Shown: in pieces, positions 14,795-23,735 of the stretch
Layout of the letters: every line of letters begins with the position of its first letter
Position numbering within the stretch: the first letter of the stretch is position 1
Assembly: GCF_000262345.1 (NCBI RefSeq)
Contig: NZ_AJTQ01000117.1
Coordinates: 1 to 37,621 of the forward strand
DNA from: Streptomyces xiaopingdaonensis
GTDB lineage: Bacteria; Actinomycetota; Actinomycetes; Streptomycetales; Streptomycetaceae
DNA: 37,621 nt
Reading direction: 5' to 3'
Notes under the pieces: generated by a model
The model's input: only the letters and a program-made list of their open reading frames with translations
Told to the model about the DNA's origin: nothing
Database searches by the model: none
Translations under genes and position numbers: made by a program

Positions 14795-16321
14795 TCACCC
14801 GCCGGCGGCGTCCGGGTAGCGGCGCGGCGTCCACACCGTCCAGCCCCGGCCTTCCGCGTCCGGGCGCTCGTCGCGCCGTGTCTGCGAGGAGCCGACGAGC
14901 AGCAGGGTGCGCATGTCGACCTCCTCCGGGTCGAGACGCGCGAGCGGCACCGTGCGCACGTCCTCGTCGGGTCCGCCGACGTCCCGTGCGAGGACCACGG
15001 GTGTGTCGGGGGCCCGGTGTTCGAGGAGCAGCTCCCTCGCCTTGGCGACCTGCCAAGTGCGGCTGCGGGAGCCGGGGTTGTAGAGGGCGAGCGCGAAGTC
15101 GGCCGCCGCCGCTGCGGAGAGGCGCTCCGCGATGACCTCCCAGGGCTTGAGCCGGTCGGAGAGCGAGAGGACGGCGTAGTCGTGGCCGAGCGGAGCGCCG
15201 GCCGCCGCTGCCGCCGCGTTGGCGGCCGTCACCCCCGGCACCACGCGCACCTTCACCCCGCGGTACGGCTCCTCGCTCGCGGCCTCCAGCACCGCCGTCG
15301 CCATTGCGAAGACGCCGGGGTCGCCGCCGGAGACGACGGCGACGCGGCGCCCGCGGCGCGCCAGGTCGAGGGCGAGCTGCGCGCGCTCCGCCTCGACGCG
15401 GTTGTCGGAGGCGTGCCGCACCTGCCCGGGCCGTTCGGGAACGCGCGCCAGGTACGTCGCGTATCCCACGAGGTCCTGCCCGGCGGCGAGTTCACCCCGC
15501 GACTCGGGCGTGAGCCACCGCGGCCCCGCGGGCCCCGTGCCCACGACGACGACCTCGCCCTCCGCCACCCGCGCCGGAGGCCCCGTGCGGCGGCTCGGTA
15601 CCACGCCGACGGCGAAGTACGGCACGGACTCCGGGTCGACCTCGTCGAGCCGGCCCGTCCGCTCGCCGGGCATCGTGGCCCGCTCCGCGTACCGCACCTC
15701 GCCGAGCCTGCCCGCCCGTTCGGCCGCGGCGCGGACCGTCGGGAAGGTCCGGCCGAGCTTCATCACCACGGCCGGGTCGGTGCCGGCGAGGCGTGCGGCC
15801 AGCTCTTCCTCGCCGAGCGTGCCGGGCAGGACGGTCAGCACCTCCTCGCCCTCGGCGAGCGGTGTCCCGAGCCGCGCGGCGGCGGCGCTCATCGACGTCA
15901 CCCCGGGGATCACCTCCGTCGGGTAGCGGTCGGCGAGGCGCTTGTGCATGTGCATGTACGAGCCGTAGAAGAGCGGATCGCCCTCGGAGACGACGGCGAC
16001 GGTGCGGCCGGCGTCGAGGTGGGCGGCGAGCCGAGCGGCGGACTCGGCGTAGAACTCCTCCATGGCGCCCCGGTACCCGCCGGGGTGCTCGGTGGTGCCG
16101 GTGGTGACCGGGTAGACGAGCGGTTCCTCGAGGTGCTCGGGACGCAGGTGCCCCGCGACGATGGAGCGAGCGATCGAGCGCCCGTGCGGCGCGCTGTGGT
16201 AGGCGACGACGTCCGCCTCCGCGACCACCTGGACGGCCCGGACCGTCATCAACGACGGGTCGCCCGGGCCCAGTCCGACGCCGTAGAGGCGCCCGTGCGG
16301 CCGGCTGCGCTGATTGCTCAT
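14795..16321 (-). CDS. cobIJ: Precorrin-2 C20-methyltransferase / precorrin-3B C17-methyltransferase fusion
   Basis: A 508-residue fusion of two tetrapyrrole methylases. The N-terminal CobI part (about 8-245) has [14 protein letters not shown] and [16 protein letters not shown]. The CobJ part begins at about residue 257 ([18 protein letters not shown]) and shows [13 protein letters not shown] and [19 protein letters not shown]. CobI adds the C20 methyl to precorrin-2; CobJ adds C17 and contracts the ring after CobG has hydroxylated the intermediate, so the fusion joins two non-consecutive steps flanking CobG. The ATG at 16321 overlaps the cobH stop by four bases (ATGA). The open frame to 16480 is only upstream read-through. 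It is the last gene of cobG-cobH-cobIJ and converges on cobK. Confidence 0.95.
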   Translation of the reverse strand: MSNQRSRPHGRLYGVGLGPGDPSLMTVRAVQVVAEADVVAYHSAPHGRSIARSIVAGHLRPEHLEEPLVYPVTTGTTEHPGGYRGAMEEFYAESAARLAAHLDAGRTVAVVSEGDPLFYGSYMHMHKRLADRYPTEVIPGVTSMSAAAARLGTPLAEGEEVLTVLPGTLGEEELAARLAGTDPAVVMKLGRTFPTVRAAAERAGRLGEVRYAERATMPGERTGRLDEVDPESVPYFAVGVVPSRRTGPPARVAEGEVVVVGTGPAGPRWLTPESRGELAAGQDLVGYATYLARVPERPGQVRHASDNRVEAERAQLALDLARRGRRVAVVSGGDPGVFAMATAVLEAASEEPYRGVKVRVVPGVTAANAAAAAAGAPLGHDYAVLSLSDRLKPWEVIAERLSAAAAADFALALYNPGSRSRTWQVAKARELLLEHRAPDTPVVLARDVGGPDEDVRTVPLARLDPEEVDMRTLLLVGSSQTRRDERPDAEGRGWTVWTPRRYPDAAGG

Positions 16322-16944
16322 TCGTCCTCGCTCGCTATCGCGTTGACGGCGGCGGCCGCGATCGCGCTGCCACCCCTGCGGCCCCGTACGACCAAGTGCG
16401 CAAGGCCCGACGGGTGTTGGGCGAGCGCGTCCTTCGACTCGGCGGCGCCGATGAAGCCGACGGGTGCGCCGATGACGCACGCGGGGCGCGGCGCTCCCTC
16501 GTCGACCATCTCCAGCAACCGGAAGAGCGCCGTGGGCGCGTTACCGAAGACGAGCACGGCGCCCTCCATCCGCGACCGCCACAGCTCCAGCGCCGCTGCG
16601 GTGCGCGTCGTGCCCGACTCCTCGGCGAGGCGCGGGACTTCCGGCTCCGCAAGGGTGCAGAGGACCTCGTTGTCGGCCGGCAGCCGGCGCCGGGTGACGC
16701 CGCTCGCGACCATCGCGGTGTCGCACAGCAGGGGAGCGCCGCCGAGGAGCGCGGCGCGTGCCTTCGCGACGGCGTCCGGCGAATAGGCGAGGTCGCGGAC
16801 GAGGTCGACCATGCCGCAGGCGTGGATCATGCGGACGGCGACCCGGGAGACGTCCTCGGGGAGGGCGTCCAGGTCCGCCTCCGCGCGGATGGTGGCAAAG
16901 GACCGGCGGTAGATCTCCGCACCGTCCTTCTCGTACTCGTACAC
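16318..16944 (-). CDS. cobH: Precorrin-8X methylmutase
   Basis: About 208 residues, the usual length of CobH. Family marks: [19 protein letters not shown] at the N-terminus, [12 protein letters not shown] with the catalytic histidine, [13 protein letters not shown], and [15 protein letters not shown] near the C-terminus. It moves the C11 methyl group to C12, turning precorrin-8X into hydrogenobyrinic acid. The start chosen is GTG at 16944, preceded by GTGAGAG; a TTG at 16959 would add five residues (SESA) and is the alternative. It follows cobG after roughly 50 bases and overlaps cobIJ by four bases, so the three form one operon. Confidence 0.93.
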   Translation of the reverse strand: MYEYEKDGAEIYRRSFATIRAEADLDALPEDVSRVAVRMIHACGMVDLVRDLAYSPDAVAKARAALLGGAPLLCDTAMVASGVTRRRLPADNEVLCTLAEPEVPRLAEESGTTRTAAALELWRSRMEGAVLVFGNAPTALFRLLEMVDEGAPRPACVIGAPVGFIGAAESKDALAQHPSGLAHLVVRGRRGGSAIAAAAVNAIASEDE

Positions 16945-16996
16945 TGCGCTCTCACTCAACTCGTCGGGATTTGCTTGCGGATTGGGTCGGGTGCGG

Positions 16997-18250
16997 TCAC
17001 TCGCGCACCGCGACGCGGTAGCCGTCGGGCTCCGCGAGGACGTCCACGCGCCTGCCGCGCGGCCTGCCGCACCGCCGGGAGCAGCCTGACCAGTGGACGG
17101 GCAGCCCCGCGTGGTCGGCGGCGCGCTCGGCCGCGCGCGCCGCGGCGCCCTGCGCGGTGCCTTCGACGGCGGCGGCCGCGTCGCCGCGTACGTCCCGGTG
17201 CGCCTTGGCGCAGCCGGGCAGCCCGGTGCAGGCGCTCACCAGCGGCCAGGCCGAGTCGGGCGCCGTCACCAGTCCGGCGTCGGCGAGCGGGCCCGCGGAG
17301 CCGCGCTGCACGCCGGGGAGCACGACACCGCGCCACGGCGTGAGCCGCAGCTCGCCAGAACCCGCCTCGCGCGCCGTGCGCAGGAGCAACCGCCACTGCC
17401 CGACGCCGAGTTGGCCCAGCGGGAGCGCCACGGCGAGGGCGCCGGGGTGCGCCCCCGGTGCCGGGCCGCCCGGTACGGGTTGCGGCGGGGCCGCGGGGGA
17501 GACCCTGCCCAGACCTTGCTCCCGCAACCCTTCCAGGAGCCGCTCGGGTCCGTCCGGCAGCTCGGCGACGCGCCAGGCGCGCTCCCGGCCGGCCACCGGG
17601 CCCTGCGCGGCGGCGAGTTCGAGGAAGCGGAGCGCGGCGGAGAGTGCGGCGCCCGCGGCCTCGCCCGACGGGACGAGCAGCGTGCGGCGCGCACCGGTGG
17701 AGAGCGCCGCGGTGCCGTCGCCGAGTGCGACCAACGCCACATCGGGCTCGAGCGCGAGCACGTCCCCGCGCCCGTCGTCGAAGGCGAAGAGGAAGCGGCC
17801 CGAAAGCTCCCTCGCCGCACGGCTGTTGCAGAGCAGCGCGTCGAGCTCCGCCGTCCACGGCAGCACGTCGGCGCCGCCGCGTCCGTCGAGGCCGCTGAGC
17901 GGGGAGGCGGCGATGTTCCGCACCCGTTCGTGCTCCGCCGAGGGCAGCAGCCCGACGTCCGAGAGCGGTCCGGCGAGGAGCCGCCCCCCGTCCGGAGGGA
18001 GGCCCCTGAGCTGCACGTTGCCGCGCGAGGTGAGATGGAGCACACCGTCGCCGAACCGCTCGGCCGCCTCGCCGAGCGTCTCGGCCTGCGCGGCGGTCAA
18101 CACCCCTGCGGGGAGGCGCACTCGGGCGAGTTCGCCGTCGTCGGCCCGGTGCGTACGGAGCGCCCCGGGGCAGGCGTCGCCGTGCCCTGCGCGGGCGTCG
18201 CCCGGCGGGCCCTCGGTAGCGGTCGGGGGGTGCGGCATGGCGGCGAGCAT
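16997..18250 (-). CDS. cobG: Precorrin-3B synthase
   Basis: A 417-residue protein of the sulfite/nitrite reductase-like family. The N-terminal half holds [13 protein letters not shown] and the ferredoxin-like half-repeat; the C-terminal half holds the cysteine set for a [4Fe-4S] cluster: C-x5-C in [13 protein letters not shown] and C-x3-C in [11 protein letters not shown]. CobG uses O2 to hydroxylate C20 of precorrin-3A and form the lactone, which marks the pathway as aerobic. The ATG at 18250 is preferred (GGGAGG about 7 bases upstream); a second ATG at 18237 is possible. A longer open frame to 18412 would run antisense through the cobN riboswitch and is rejected. It is divergent from cobN and heads cobG-cobH-cobIJ. 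Confidence 0.92.
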   Translation of the reverse strand: MLAAMPHPPTATEGPPGDARAGHGDACPGALRTHRADDGELARVRLPAGVLTAAQAETLGEAAERFGDGVLHLTSRGNVQLRGLPPDGGRLLAGPLSDVGLLPSAEHERVRNIAASPLSGLDGRGGADVLPWTAELDALLCNSRAARELSGRFLFAFDDGRGDVLALEPDVALVALGDGTAALSTGARRTLLVPSGEAAGAALSAALRFLELAAAQGPVAGRERAWRVAELPDGPERLLEGLREQGLGRVSPAAPPQPVPGGPAPGAHPGALAVALPLGQLGVGQWRLLLRTAREAGSGELRLTPWRGVVLPGVQRGSAGPLADAGLVTAPDSAWPLVSACTGLPGCAKAHRDVRGDAAAAVEGTAQGAAARAAERAADHAGLPVHWSGCSRRCGRPRGRRVDVLAEPDGYRVAVRE

Positions 18251-18333
18251 ACCCACGCCTCCCGCGGGCATCCCCGGGCCAGCCGGTGCACCGCCCCTCC
18301 CCGACCTGCGCGGCAGCACGTAGGATGAGCCGC

Positions 18334-18353
18334 GGTGCGCCCGGAGGCGCACC
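18334..18353 (+). other. Hairpin directly before the cobN riboswitch
   Basis: A perfect 8-bp stem, GGTGCGCC (18334-18341) and GGCGCACC (18346-18353), with a CGGA loop, stands 10 bases before the P1 helix of the riboswitch. It may be a peripheral part of the riboswitch or protect the 5' end of the leader. Confidence 0.4.
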
Positions 18354-18363
18354 GTCAGCCAGC

Positions 18364-18457
18364 GACGGCAACAGCGGAGGAAGCCGGTGTGAATCCGGCA
18401 CGGTCCCGCCACTGTGAACCCGGCCCAGCGCCGGGCGAGTCAGGAACTCCCGCCGTC
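18364..18457 (+). ncRNA. Cobalamin riboswitch upstream of cobN
   Basis: The conserved blocks read in order GGAGGAAGCCGGTGTGAATC, CGGCACGGTCCC, the B12 box GCCACTGTGA (18408-18417), and GAGTCAGGAACTCCCGCC. The P1 helix is closed by GACGGC (18364-18369) with GCCGTC (18452-18457). Immediately after, TCCTC (18456-18460) is complementary to GAGGA in the cobN ribosome-binding site (18483-18487) and also to 18474-18478. Its first bases are shared with P1, so formation of P1 and sequestration compete or cooperate. Translational control is thus likely, with high cobalamin lowering CobN. The switch logic is inference. Confidence 0.95.
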
Positions 18458-18501
18458 CTCCACTGCCCGGGGCGAGGACCCCGAGGAAGGCCATACCGCG
18501 C

Positions 18502-21500
18502 ATGCTCCTGCTGCTGTCGACCTCCGACACCGACCTGCTCAGCGCCCGTGCGGCCGGGGGTCCCTGCACCTACCGCTACGCCAACCCGTCGCGGCTCGAC
18601 GTCTCGGAGCTGCCCGAACTCCTCGACGGCACCGACCTCGTCGTCGTCCGCCTCCTCGGGGGCCTGCGCGCCTGGCAGGAGGGCGTGGACGCGCTCCTCG
18701 CGCAGCACCGCCCCGTCGTCGTCCTCACCGGTGAACAGGCCCCGGACGCCCAGCTGATGGAGGCGTCGACGGTGCCGATCGGCGTCGCCGCCGAGGCGCA
18801 CGCCTACCTCGCGCACGGCGGGCCGCACAACCTGGAGCAGCTCGGGCGGTTCCTCTCCGACACGGTGCTCCTCACCGGCCACGGCTTCGAACCGCCGGCG
18901 CCCGCGCCGACTTGGGGCCCGCTGGAGCGCACCCCGCGCACCGACCTCCCGGCGGACGCGCCGACGGTCGCCGTCCTCTACTACCGCGCGCACCACATGA
19001 GCGGCAACACCGCCTTCGTCGAGACGCTCTGCACGGCGATCGAGGCGGCGGGCGGGCGGCCGATGCCGCTCCACGTCGCCTCCCTGCGCGCGCCCGAACC
19101 CGCGCTACTGGAACGGCTCACCACGGCCGACGTGCTCGTCACGACCGTCCTCGCAGCCGGCGGCAGCCGCCCCGCCGAGGCGTCCGCCGGCGGCGACGAC
19201 GAAGCCTGGGACGCCGGCGCCCTCGCCCGACTCGACGTGCCGATCCTCCAGGCGCTCTGCCTCACCAGCACCCGTGCCGAGTGGGAGCGCAACGACGAGG
19301 GCGTCTCGCCGCTCGACGCCGCGAGCCAGGTCGCCGTACCGGAGTTCGACGGCCGCCTCATCACCGTCCCGTTCTCCTTCAAGGAGCTCGACGAGGACGG
19401 CCTCCCCGTCTACGCGGCCGACCCGGAGCGCGCCGCCCGCGTCGCCGGAACCGCCGTGCGCCACGCGAGGCTGCGGCACGTCCCCAACGCCGACAAGCGC
19501 CTCGCCCTCGTCCTCTCGGCCTACCCGACGAAGCACTCGCGGATCGGCAACGCCGTCGGCCTCGACACCCCGGCGAGCGCCGTGCACCTGCTGCGGCGGC
19601 TCCTCGCAGAGGGGTACGACTTCGGCGAGGAACCGGTCCCCGGCGTCGAGTCGGGCGAAGGGGACGAGCTGATCCGCGCCCTGATCGACGCCGGCGGCCA
19701 CGACCAGGAGTGGCTCACCGAGGAGCAGCTCGCGCGCAACCCCGTCCGCATCCCCGCGGCCGACTACCGCCGCTGGTACGCCGAACTCCCCGCCGAGCTG
19801 CGGGAGTCGGTCGAAGAACACTGGGGCCCGCCGCCCGGCGAGATGTTCGTCGACCACAGCCGCGACGCACAGGGCGAAGGAGACGGAGGGGACATCGTCC
19901 TCGCGGCCCTGCGCCACGGGAACCTGCTCGTCCTCATCCAGCCGCCGCGCGGCTTCGGCGAGAACCCGATCGCCCTCTACCACGACCCCGACCTGCCGCC
20001 CTCGCACCACTACCTCGCCGCCTACCGCTGGATCGCGGCCTCCCGCGAGGACGGCGGCTTCGGCGCCGACGCCATGGTCCACCTCGGCAAGCACGGCAAC
20101 CTGGAGTGGCTCCCGGGGAAGAACGCCGGCCTCTCCGCCGCCTGCGCACCCGACGCCGCCCTCGGCGACCTGCCGCTCGTCTACCCCTTCCTCGTCAACG
20201 ACCCGGGCGAGGGCACCCAGGCGAAGCGGCGCGTCCACGCCACCCTCGTCGACCATCTCGTCCCGCCGATGGCCCGCGCCGACTCCTACGGCGACATCGC
20301 ACGCCTCGAGCAACTCCTCGACGAGCACGCCACGATCGCCGCGATGGACCCGGCGAAGCTCCCCGCGATCCGCGCGCAGATCTGGACGCTCATCCAGGCG
20401 GCCAAGCTCGACCACGACCTCGGCATGGAGGAGCGCCCCGACGACGACGGCTTCGACGACTTCCTCCTCCACGTCGACGGCTGGCTCTGCGAGATCAAGG
20501 ACGCCCAGATCCGCGACGGCCTGCACGTCCTCGGCGCCGCACCCGAGGGCGAGGCCCGCGTCAACCTCGTCCTCGCCATCCTTCGGGCGCGTCAACTCTG
20601 GGGCGGCGAGAAGGCGTTGCCGGGCCTGCGCGAGGCGCTCGGCCTCGACGAGTCCGCCGCCGACCGCACGGGCGCCGACCGCGCGGAGGAGCTGGCGCGC
20701 ACCCTCGTCGAGGCGATGGAGGGCGCCGGGTGGACACCGGAGGCCGCGGCCGGCGCGGTGGCGAAGCTCCCCGAGGACGCCTCCTTCAGCGAGGAGGACC
20801 TGCGCGCGGTGCTCGCCTTCGGCGCCCGCGAGGTGGTCCCGAGGCTCGCGCGGACCACCGACGAACTCGACCACGCCGTCCACGCGTTGGCCGGCGGCTT
20901 CGTCCCCGCAGGCCCCTCCGGCTCTCCGCTGCGCGGCCTCGTCAACACCCTGCCGACGGGCCGGAACTTCTACTCCGTCGACCCGAAGGCGGTCCCCAGC
21001 CGCCTCGCCTGGGAGACGGGGCAGGCGCTCGCCGAGTCCCTCGCCGAGCGGTACCGCAGGGACAACGGCGACTGGCCCGTCTCCGTCGGCCTCTCCCTGT
21101 GGGGCACCAGCGCGATGCGCACCGCGGGCGACGACGTCGCCGAGGCGCTGGCCCTGCTCGGCGTGCGTCCCGTGTGGGACGACGCCTCGCGGCGGGTCAC
21201 CGGACTGGAGCCCGTCCCGCACGAGGAGTTGGGGCGCCCGCGGATCGACGTCACGCTGCGGATCAGCGGCTTCTTCCGCGACGCCTTCCCGCACACGGTG
21301 GGCCTCCTCGACGACGCCGTACGCCTCGTCGCGGGGCTCGACGAGCCGCCCGAGCACAACCACGTCCGCGCCCACGCGCAGGCCGACCTCGCCGAGCACG
21401 GCGACGAACGCCGCGCCACCACGCGGATCTTCGGCTCCCGCCCCGGCACCTACGGCGCGGGGCTCCTCCAGCTCATCGACAGCCGCGACTGGCGCACCGA

Positions 21501-22143
21501 CGCCGACCTCGCCGAGGTCTACACCGTCTGGGGCGGCTACGCCTACGGCCGCGGGCTCGAAGGCAAGTCGGCCCGCACCGAGATGGAGGCCGCGTACAAG
21601 CGGATCGCGGTGGCGGCGAAGAACACCGACACCCGCGAGCACGACATCGCCGACTCGGACGACTACTTCCAGTACCACGGCGGCATGGTCGCCACCGTGC
21701 GCGCGCTCAAGGGCACGGCGCCCGAGGCGTACATCGGCGACTCGACGCGTCCGGAGGCCGTCCGCACCCGCAACCTGGTGGAGGAGACCTCCCGCGTCTT
21801 CCGCGCCCGCGTCGTCAACCCCCGCTGGCTGGAGGCGATGCGGCGGCACGGCTACAAGGGCGCCTTCGAGCTCGCCGCCACCGTCGACTACCTCTTCGGG
21901 TACGACGCCACCACCGGCGTCGTGGCCGACTGGATGTACGACAAGCTCGCCCGCACCTACGTCCTCGACGAGCAGAACCGCGCCTTCCTCCAGGAGGCGA
22001 ACCCCTGGGCCCTCCACGGCATCACGGAACGGCTGCTGGAGGCGGAGTCCCGCGGCATGTGGGCCGAGCCCGACCCCGAGATCCTCGACGAACTCCGGCG
22101 GATCTTCCTGGAGACGGAGGGCGAACTGGAGGGCGACGACTGA
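18502..22143 (+). CDS. cobN: Cobaltochelatase subunit CobN
   Basis: A 1213-residue protein, the usual size of the large subunit of the aerobic cobaltochelatase. It shows the CobN/magnesium-chelatase H-type core: PTVAVLYYRAHHMSGNTAFV near residue 155, RLALVLSAYPTKHSRIGNAV near 335, DAMVHLGKHGNLEWLPGKN near 530, and NFYSVDPKAVPS near 825. It inserts cobalt into hydrogenobyrinic acid a,c-diamide, with a CobS/CobT or ChlI/ChlD-type ATPase partner not encoded in this window. GAGGAAGG (18483-18490) precedes the ATG at 18502 by 11 bases. The gene lies directly behind a cobalamin riboswitch and ends just before a strong terminator. The long antisense open frame across it (19105-22017) is a codon-bias shadow. 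Confidence 0.97.
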   Translation: MLLLLSTSDTDLLSARAAGGPCTYRYANPSRLDVSELPELLDGTDLVVVRLLGGLRAWQEGVDALLAQHRPVVVLTGEQAPDAQLMEASTVPIGVAAEAHAYLAHGGPHNLEQLGRFLSDTVLLTGHGFEPPAPAPTWGPLERTPRTDLPADAPTVAVLYYRAHHMSGNTAFVETLCTAIEAAGGRPMPLHVASLRAPEPALLERLTTADVLVTTVLAAGGSRPAEASAGGDDEAWDAGALARLDVPILQALCLTSTRAEWERNDEGVSPLDAASQVAVPEFDGRLITVPFSFKELDEDGLPVYAADPERAARVAGTAVRHARLRHVPNADKRLALVLSAYPTKHSRIGNAVGLDTPASAVHLLRRLLAEGYDFGEEPVPGVESGEGDELIRALIDAGGHDQEWLTEEQLARNPVRIPAADYRRWYAELPAELRESVEEHWGPPPGEMFVDHSRDAQGEGDGGDIVLAALRHGNLLVLIQPPRGFGENPIALYHDPDLPPSHHYLAAYRWIAASREDGGFGADAMVHLGKHGNLEWLPGKNAGLSAACAPDAALGDLPLVYPFLVNDPGEGTQAKRRVHATLVDHLVPPMARADSYGDIARLEQLLDEHATIAAMDPAKLPAIRAQIWTLIQAAKLDHDLGMEERPDDDGFDDFLLHVDGWLCEIKDAQIRDGLHVLGAAPEGEARVNLVLAILRARQLWGGEKALPGLREALGLDESAADRTGADRAEELARTLVEAMEGAGWTPEAAAGAVAKLPEDASFSEEDLRAVLAFGAREVVPRLARTTDELDHAVHALAGGFVPAGPSGSPLRGLVNTLPTGRNFYSVDPKAVPSRLAWETGQALAESLAERYRRDNGDWPVSVGLSLWGTSAMRTAGDDVAEALALLGVRPVWDDASRRVTGLEPVPHEELGRPRIDVTLRISGFFRDAFPHTVGLLDDAVRLVAGLDEPPEHNHVRAHAQADLAEHGDERRATTRIFGSRPGTYGAGLLQLIDSRDWRTDADLAEVYTVWGGYAYGRGLEGKSARTEMEAAYKRIAVAAKNTDTREHDIADSDDYFQYHGGMVATVRALKGTAPEAYIGDSTRPEAVRTRNLVEETSRVFRARVVNPRWLEAMRRHGYKGAFELAATVDYLFGYDATTGVVADWMYDKLARTYVLDEQNRAFLQEANPWALHGITERLLEAESRGMWAEPDPEILDELRRIFLETEGELEGDD

Positions 22144-22153
22144 GCCCGGGCCC

Positions 22154-22179
22154 GGGCTGCGGGGCGCGCCCCGCAGCCC
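22154..22179. terminator. Bidirectional terminator between cobN and the 95-residue gene
   Basis: A perfect 26-base inverted repeat: GGGCTGCGGGGCG (22154-22166) followed directly by its complement CGCCCCGCAGCCC (22167-22179). It begins 11 bases after the cobN stop and 20 bases before the stop of the convergent gene, so it can serve both. Confidence 0.75.
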
Positions 22180-22198
22180 GACGGCCCGCCGTGCGCGG

Positions 22199-22486
22199 TC
22201 AGTTGCGGGCGGACGGCAGCAGGCCGCGCACCATCCGGCAGGTCGTCGACGACGGCGGGTGCACGCCGATGCGGGCCGCGGTGGCGCGCACGACGCGGTC
22301 GGGCGCCTGCCGCGGTGTGTAGACGCCGCTGTCGAGCAGGGCTATGGCGATCCGCATCGCCTTCAGCGCGCGGTTGTGGTCGACGTACCACTGGCGGGGG
22401 CGGCCGGCGGGCAGCCGCCGGCGGGTCGGCGCGGGCAGGTCGGGGAACGGGAGGGGCGGCTGGGGGAGAGTGGGGGCAGCGGTCAT
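22199..22486 (-). CDS. Small hypothetical protein, 95 residues
   Basis: After a Pro-rich N-terminus (about 1-22) the protein is compact and basic: RQWYVDHNRALKAMRIAIAL, then VYTPRQAPDRVVRATAARIG and HPPSSTTCRMVRGLL. I recall this type of C-terminal sequence (ATA.RIGVHPPS..T...VR.LL) from short Streptomyces proteins without known function. The ATG at 22486 is preceded by GAGAGGG at suitable distance; the longer open frame to 22804 adds an arginine-rich stretch and is not supported. It has no signal peptide. It is convergent with cobN and shares its terminator; nothing ties it to cobalamin. Confidence 0.65.
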   Translation of the reverse strand: MTAAPTLPQPPLPFPDLPAPTRRRLPAGRPRQWYVDHNRALKAMRIAIALLDSGVYTPRQAPDRVVRATAARIGVHPPSSTTCRMVRGLLPSARN

Positions 22487-23084
22487 CTGGGGCCCTCTCT
22501 TCAGCGTCCGCGGCGCGGAGCGCGCGGTGTCCTGGGCGGCGGGCGACCGCCCGCCTCGGCGCCAACTCCCTTGTCCAAGCGGGGAGTCGCGCCGTCGTCC
22601 ACTCCCTCCATGGTACCCGCGCGCACTGACAACCGGAGGCGTGAAGCAGCTGGTCATCCACGGTTCCGGGAGAGGTGTTCGATTCTGCTGGGGCGGCTGG
22701 TCCGCCTGGCGCGGGCGAGTGCGCGACGATCGGGACACGGCTGGTTCAGGGGCGTTCCGGTAACGGCGGCCGGCCGCTACGGCTGACGACGGTCGCTCGT
22801 GCACCGGCGACCGGGCTGTTTCCGCGGCTCATCGAGCCGTTGCCGGCAACGTGACGGTGTGTGAGTGGGGCGAGCGAGGCCGCGTGCCGACACCGGTGAA
22901 GCCCTCTTCCACGTCCCCGCACCCTCGCTTGATGCAGGAGCGCCGGATGTGGCGAGACGTGGTGGAAGGTGGCTACGGTAACCGCGTTGTTGCCCGCTCG
23001 GGGCTTTTCCGGCGCAGTCTCTTGCCTGCATCACCTGCGGCACCGCTGCGGGGAAGCCATGCACCCCGGTATTGAAAGAGGCCG
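22487..23084. other. Divergent intergenic region with clustered palindromes
   Basis: These 598 bases contain no supportable gene. Three palindromes lie close together: GCGGCCGGCCGC (22766-22777), CGGCTC-ATC-GAGCCG (22825-22839) and GTTGCCGGCAAC (22839-22850), the last two sharing one base. The promoters of the 95-residue gene (minus) and the DUF6461 gene (plus) must lie here. GAAAGAGG at 23074-23081 is the ribosome-binding site of the latter. Confidence 0.4.
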
Positions 23085-23735
23085 ATGATGCCTACCCCTG
23101 GTTTTCCGCCGAACACACTCGATTCGGAAGGAACGCCGATATGGATCGCTGAGCTCGCCGAGGACGATCCGAACCACACCCTGCACGTCGTACGCGGCAT
23201 CGAACCGGCGGAAGCGCTGCAAGTGCTGGGCGCCAACCCGGAGTTGTTCCAGTCCTGCGAACTGCCCGACAGCAAACCGGACGAGTGGACGTCACTGCCG
23301 TGCGCGGCTCTGGGCACCCAACCCGGGACCTCCGCAACACTGCTGGCGGGACGCGTCGGCGAGTGGACCTTCGTCTACGACGACGCCGGGTTCACCTGCG
23401 GCGAAGAGGACACGAAGGCGCTGTCCGACAAGGGGCGGACAGCGGCCACAAGCGTGTACACGATCAACGCGGACGCCAGTCTCGTCTACGCCGTAGACGG
23501 AGAACAGCTCAAGTGGATCAACGTCGACGACCTCGATCTGGACGAGGACCTTCCCGACATGCCCGCCGAACTGCGTGCGGCGTTCGAGGCTGCAGGCAAC
23601 GTCCCGATGGAGGACTTCGAGCCAGGCGAAGCCGACGGCGATGTCGTCATGCGCGCCGCCTGCGCTCTGGCGGGCCTCGCACTCACCCTGGACGACATAC
23701 GCCGACTCCCTCTGCTGGTCGTGCCGTTCGGCTGA
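23085..23735 (+). CDS. DUF6461-like protein
   Basis: A 216-residue acidic protein. Its order of motifs matches DUF6461 proteins of actinomycetes as I recall them: TLHVVRGIEPAEALQVLGA (about residues 31-49), GRVGEWTFVYDDAGF near 85, then ATSVYTINADASLVYAVDGE and LPDMPAELRAAFEAAG near 160. No catalytic residues or membrane segments are evident. ATG codons at 23085 and 23088 are both possible starts behind GAAAGAGG. The function is unknown. The gene is solitary, and base use is somewhat less GC-biased than in the cob genes. Confidence 0.65.
   Translation: MMPTPGFPPNTLDSEGTPIWIAELAEDDPNHTLHVVRGIEPAEALQVLGANPELFQSCELPDSKPDEWTSLPCAALGTQPGTSATLLAGRVGEWTFVYDDAGFTCGEEDTKALSDKGRTAATSVYTINADASLVYAVDGEQLKWINVDDLDLDEDLPDMPAELRAAFEAAGNVPMEDFEPGEADGDVVMRAACALAGLALTLDDIRRLPLLVVPFG

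Noticed and set aside
18251..18412. N-terminal extension of cobG to 18412
   Set aside because: It would run antisense through the cobN riboswitch, has no CobG similarity, and ATG 18250 has a good ribosome-binding site.
19105..22017. Minus-strand open frame of about 970 codons across cobN
   Set aside because: CobN on the plus strand is certain by family motifs; the antisense frame is Val/Gly/Asp-rich shadow.
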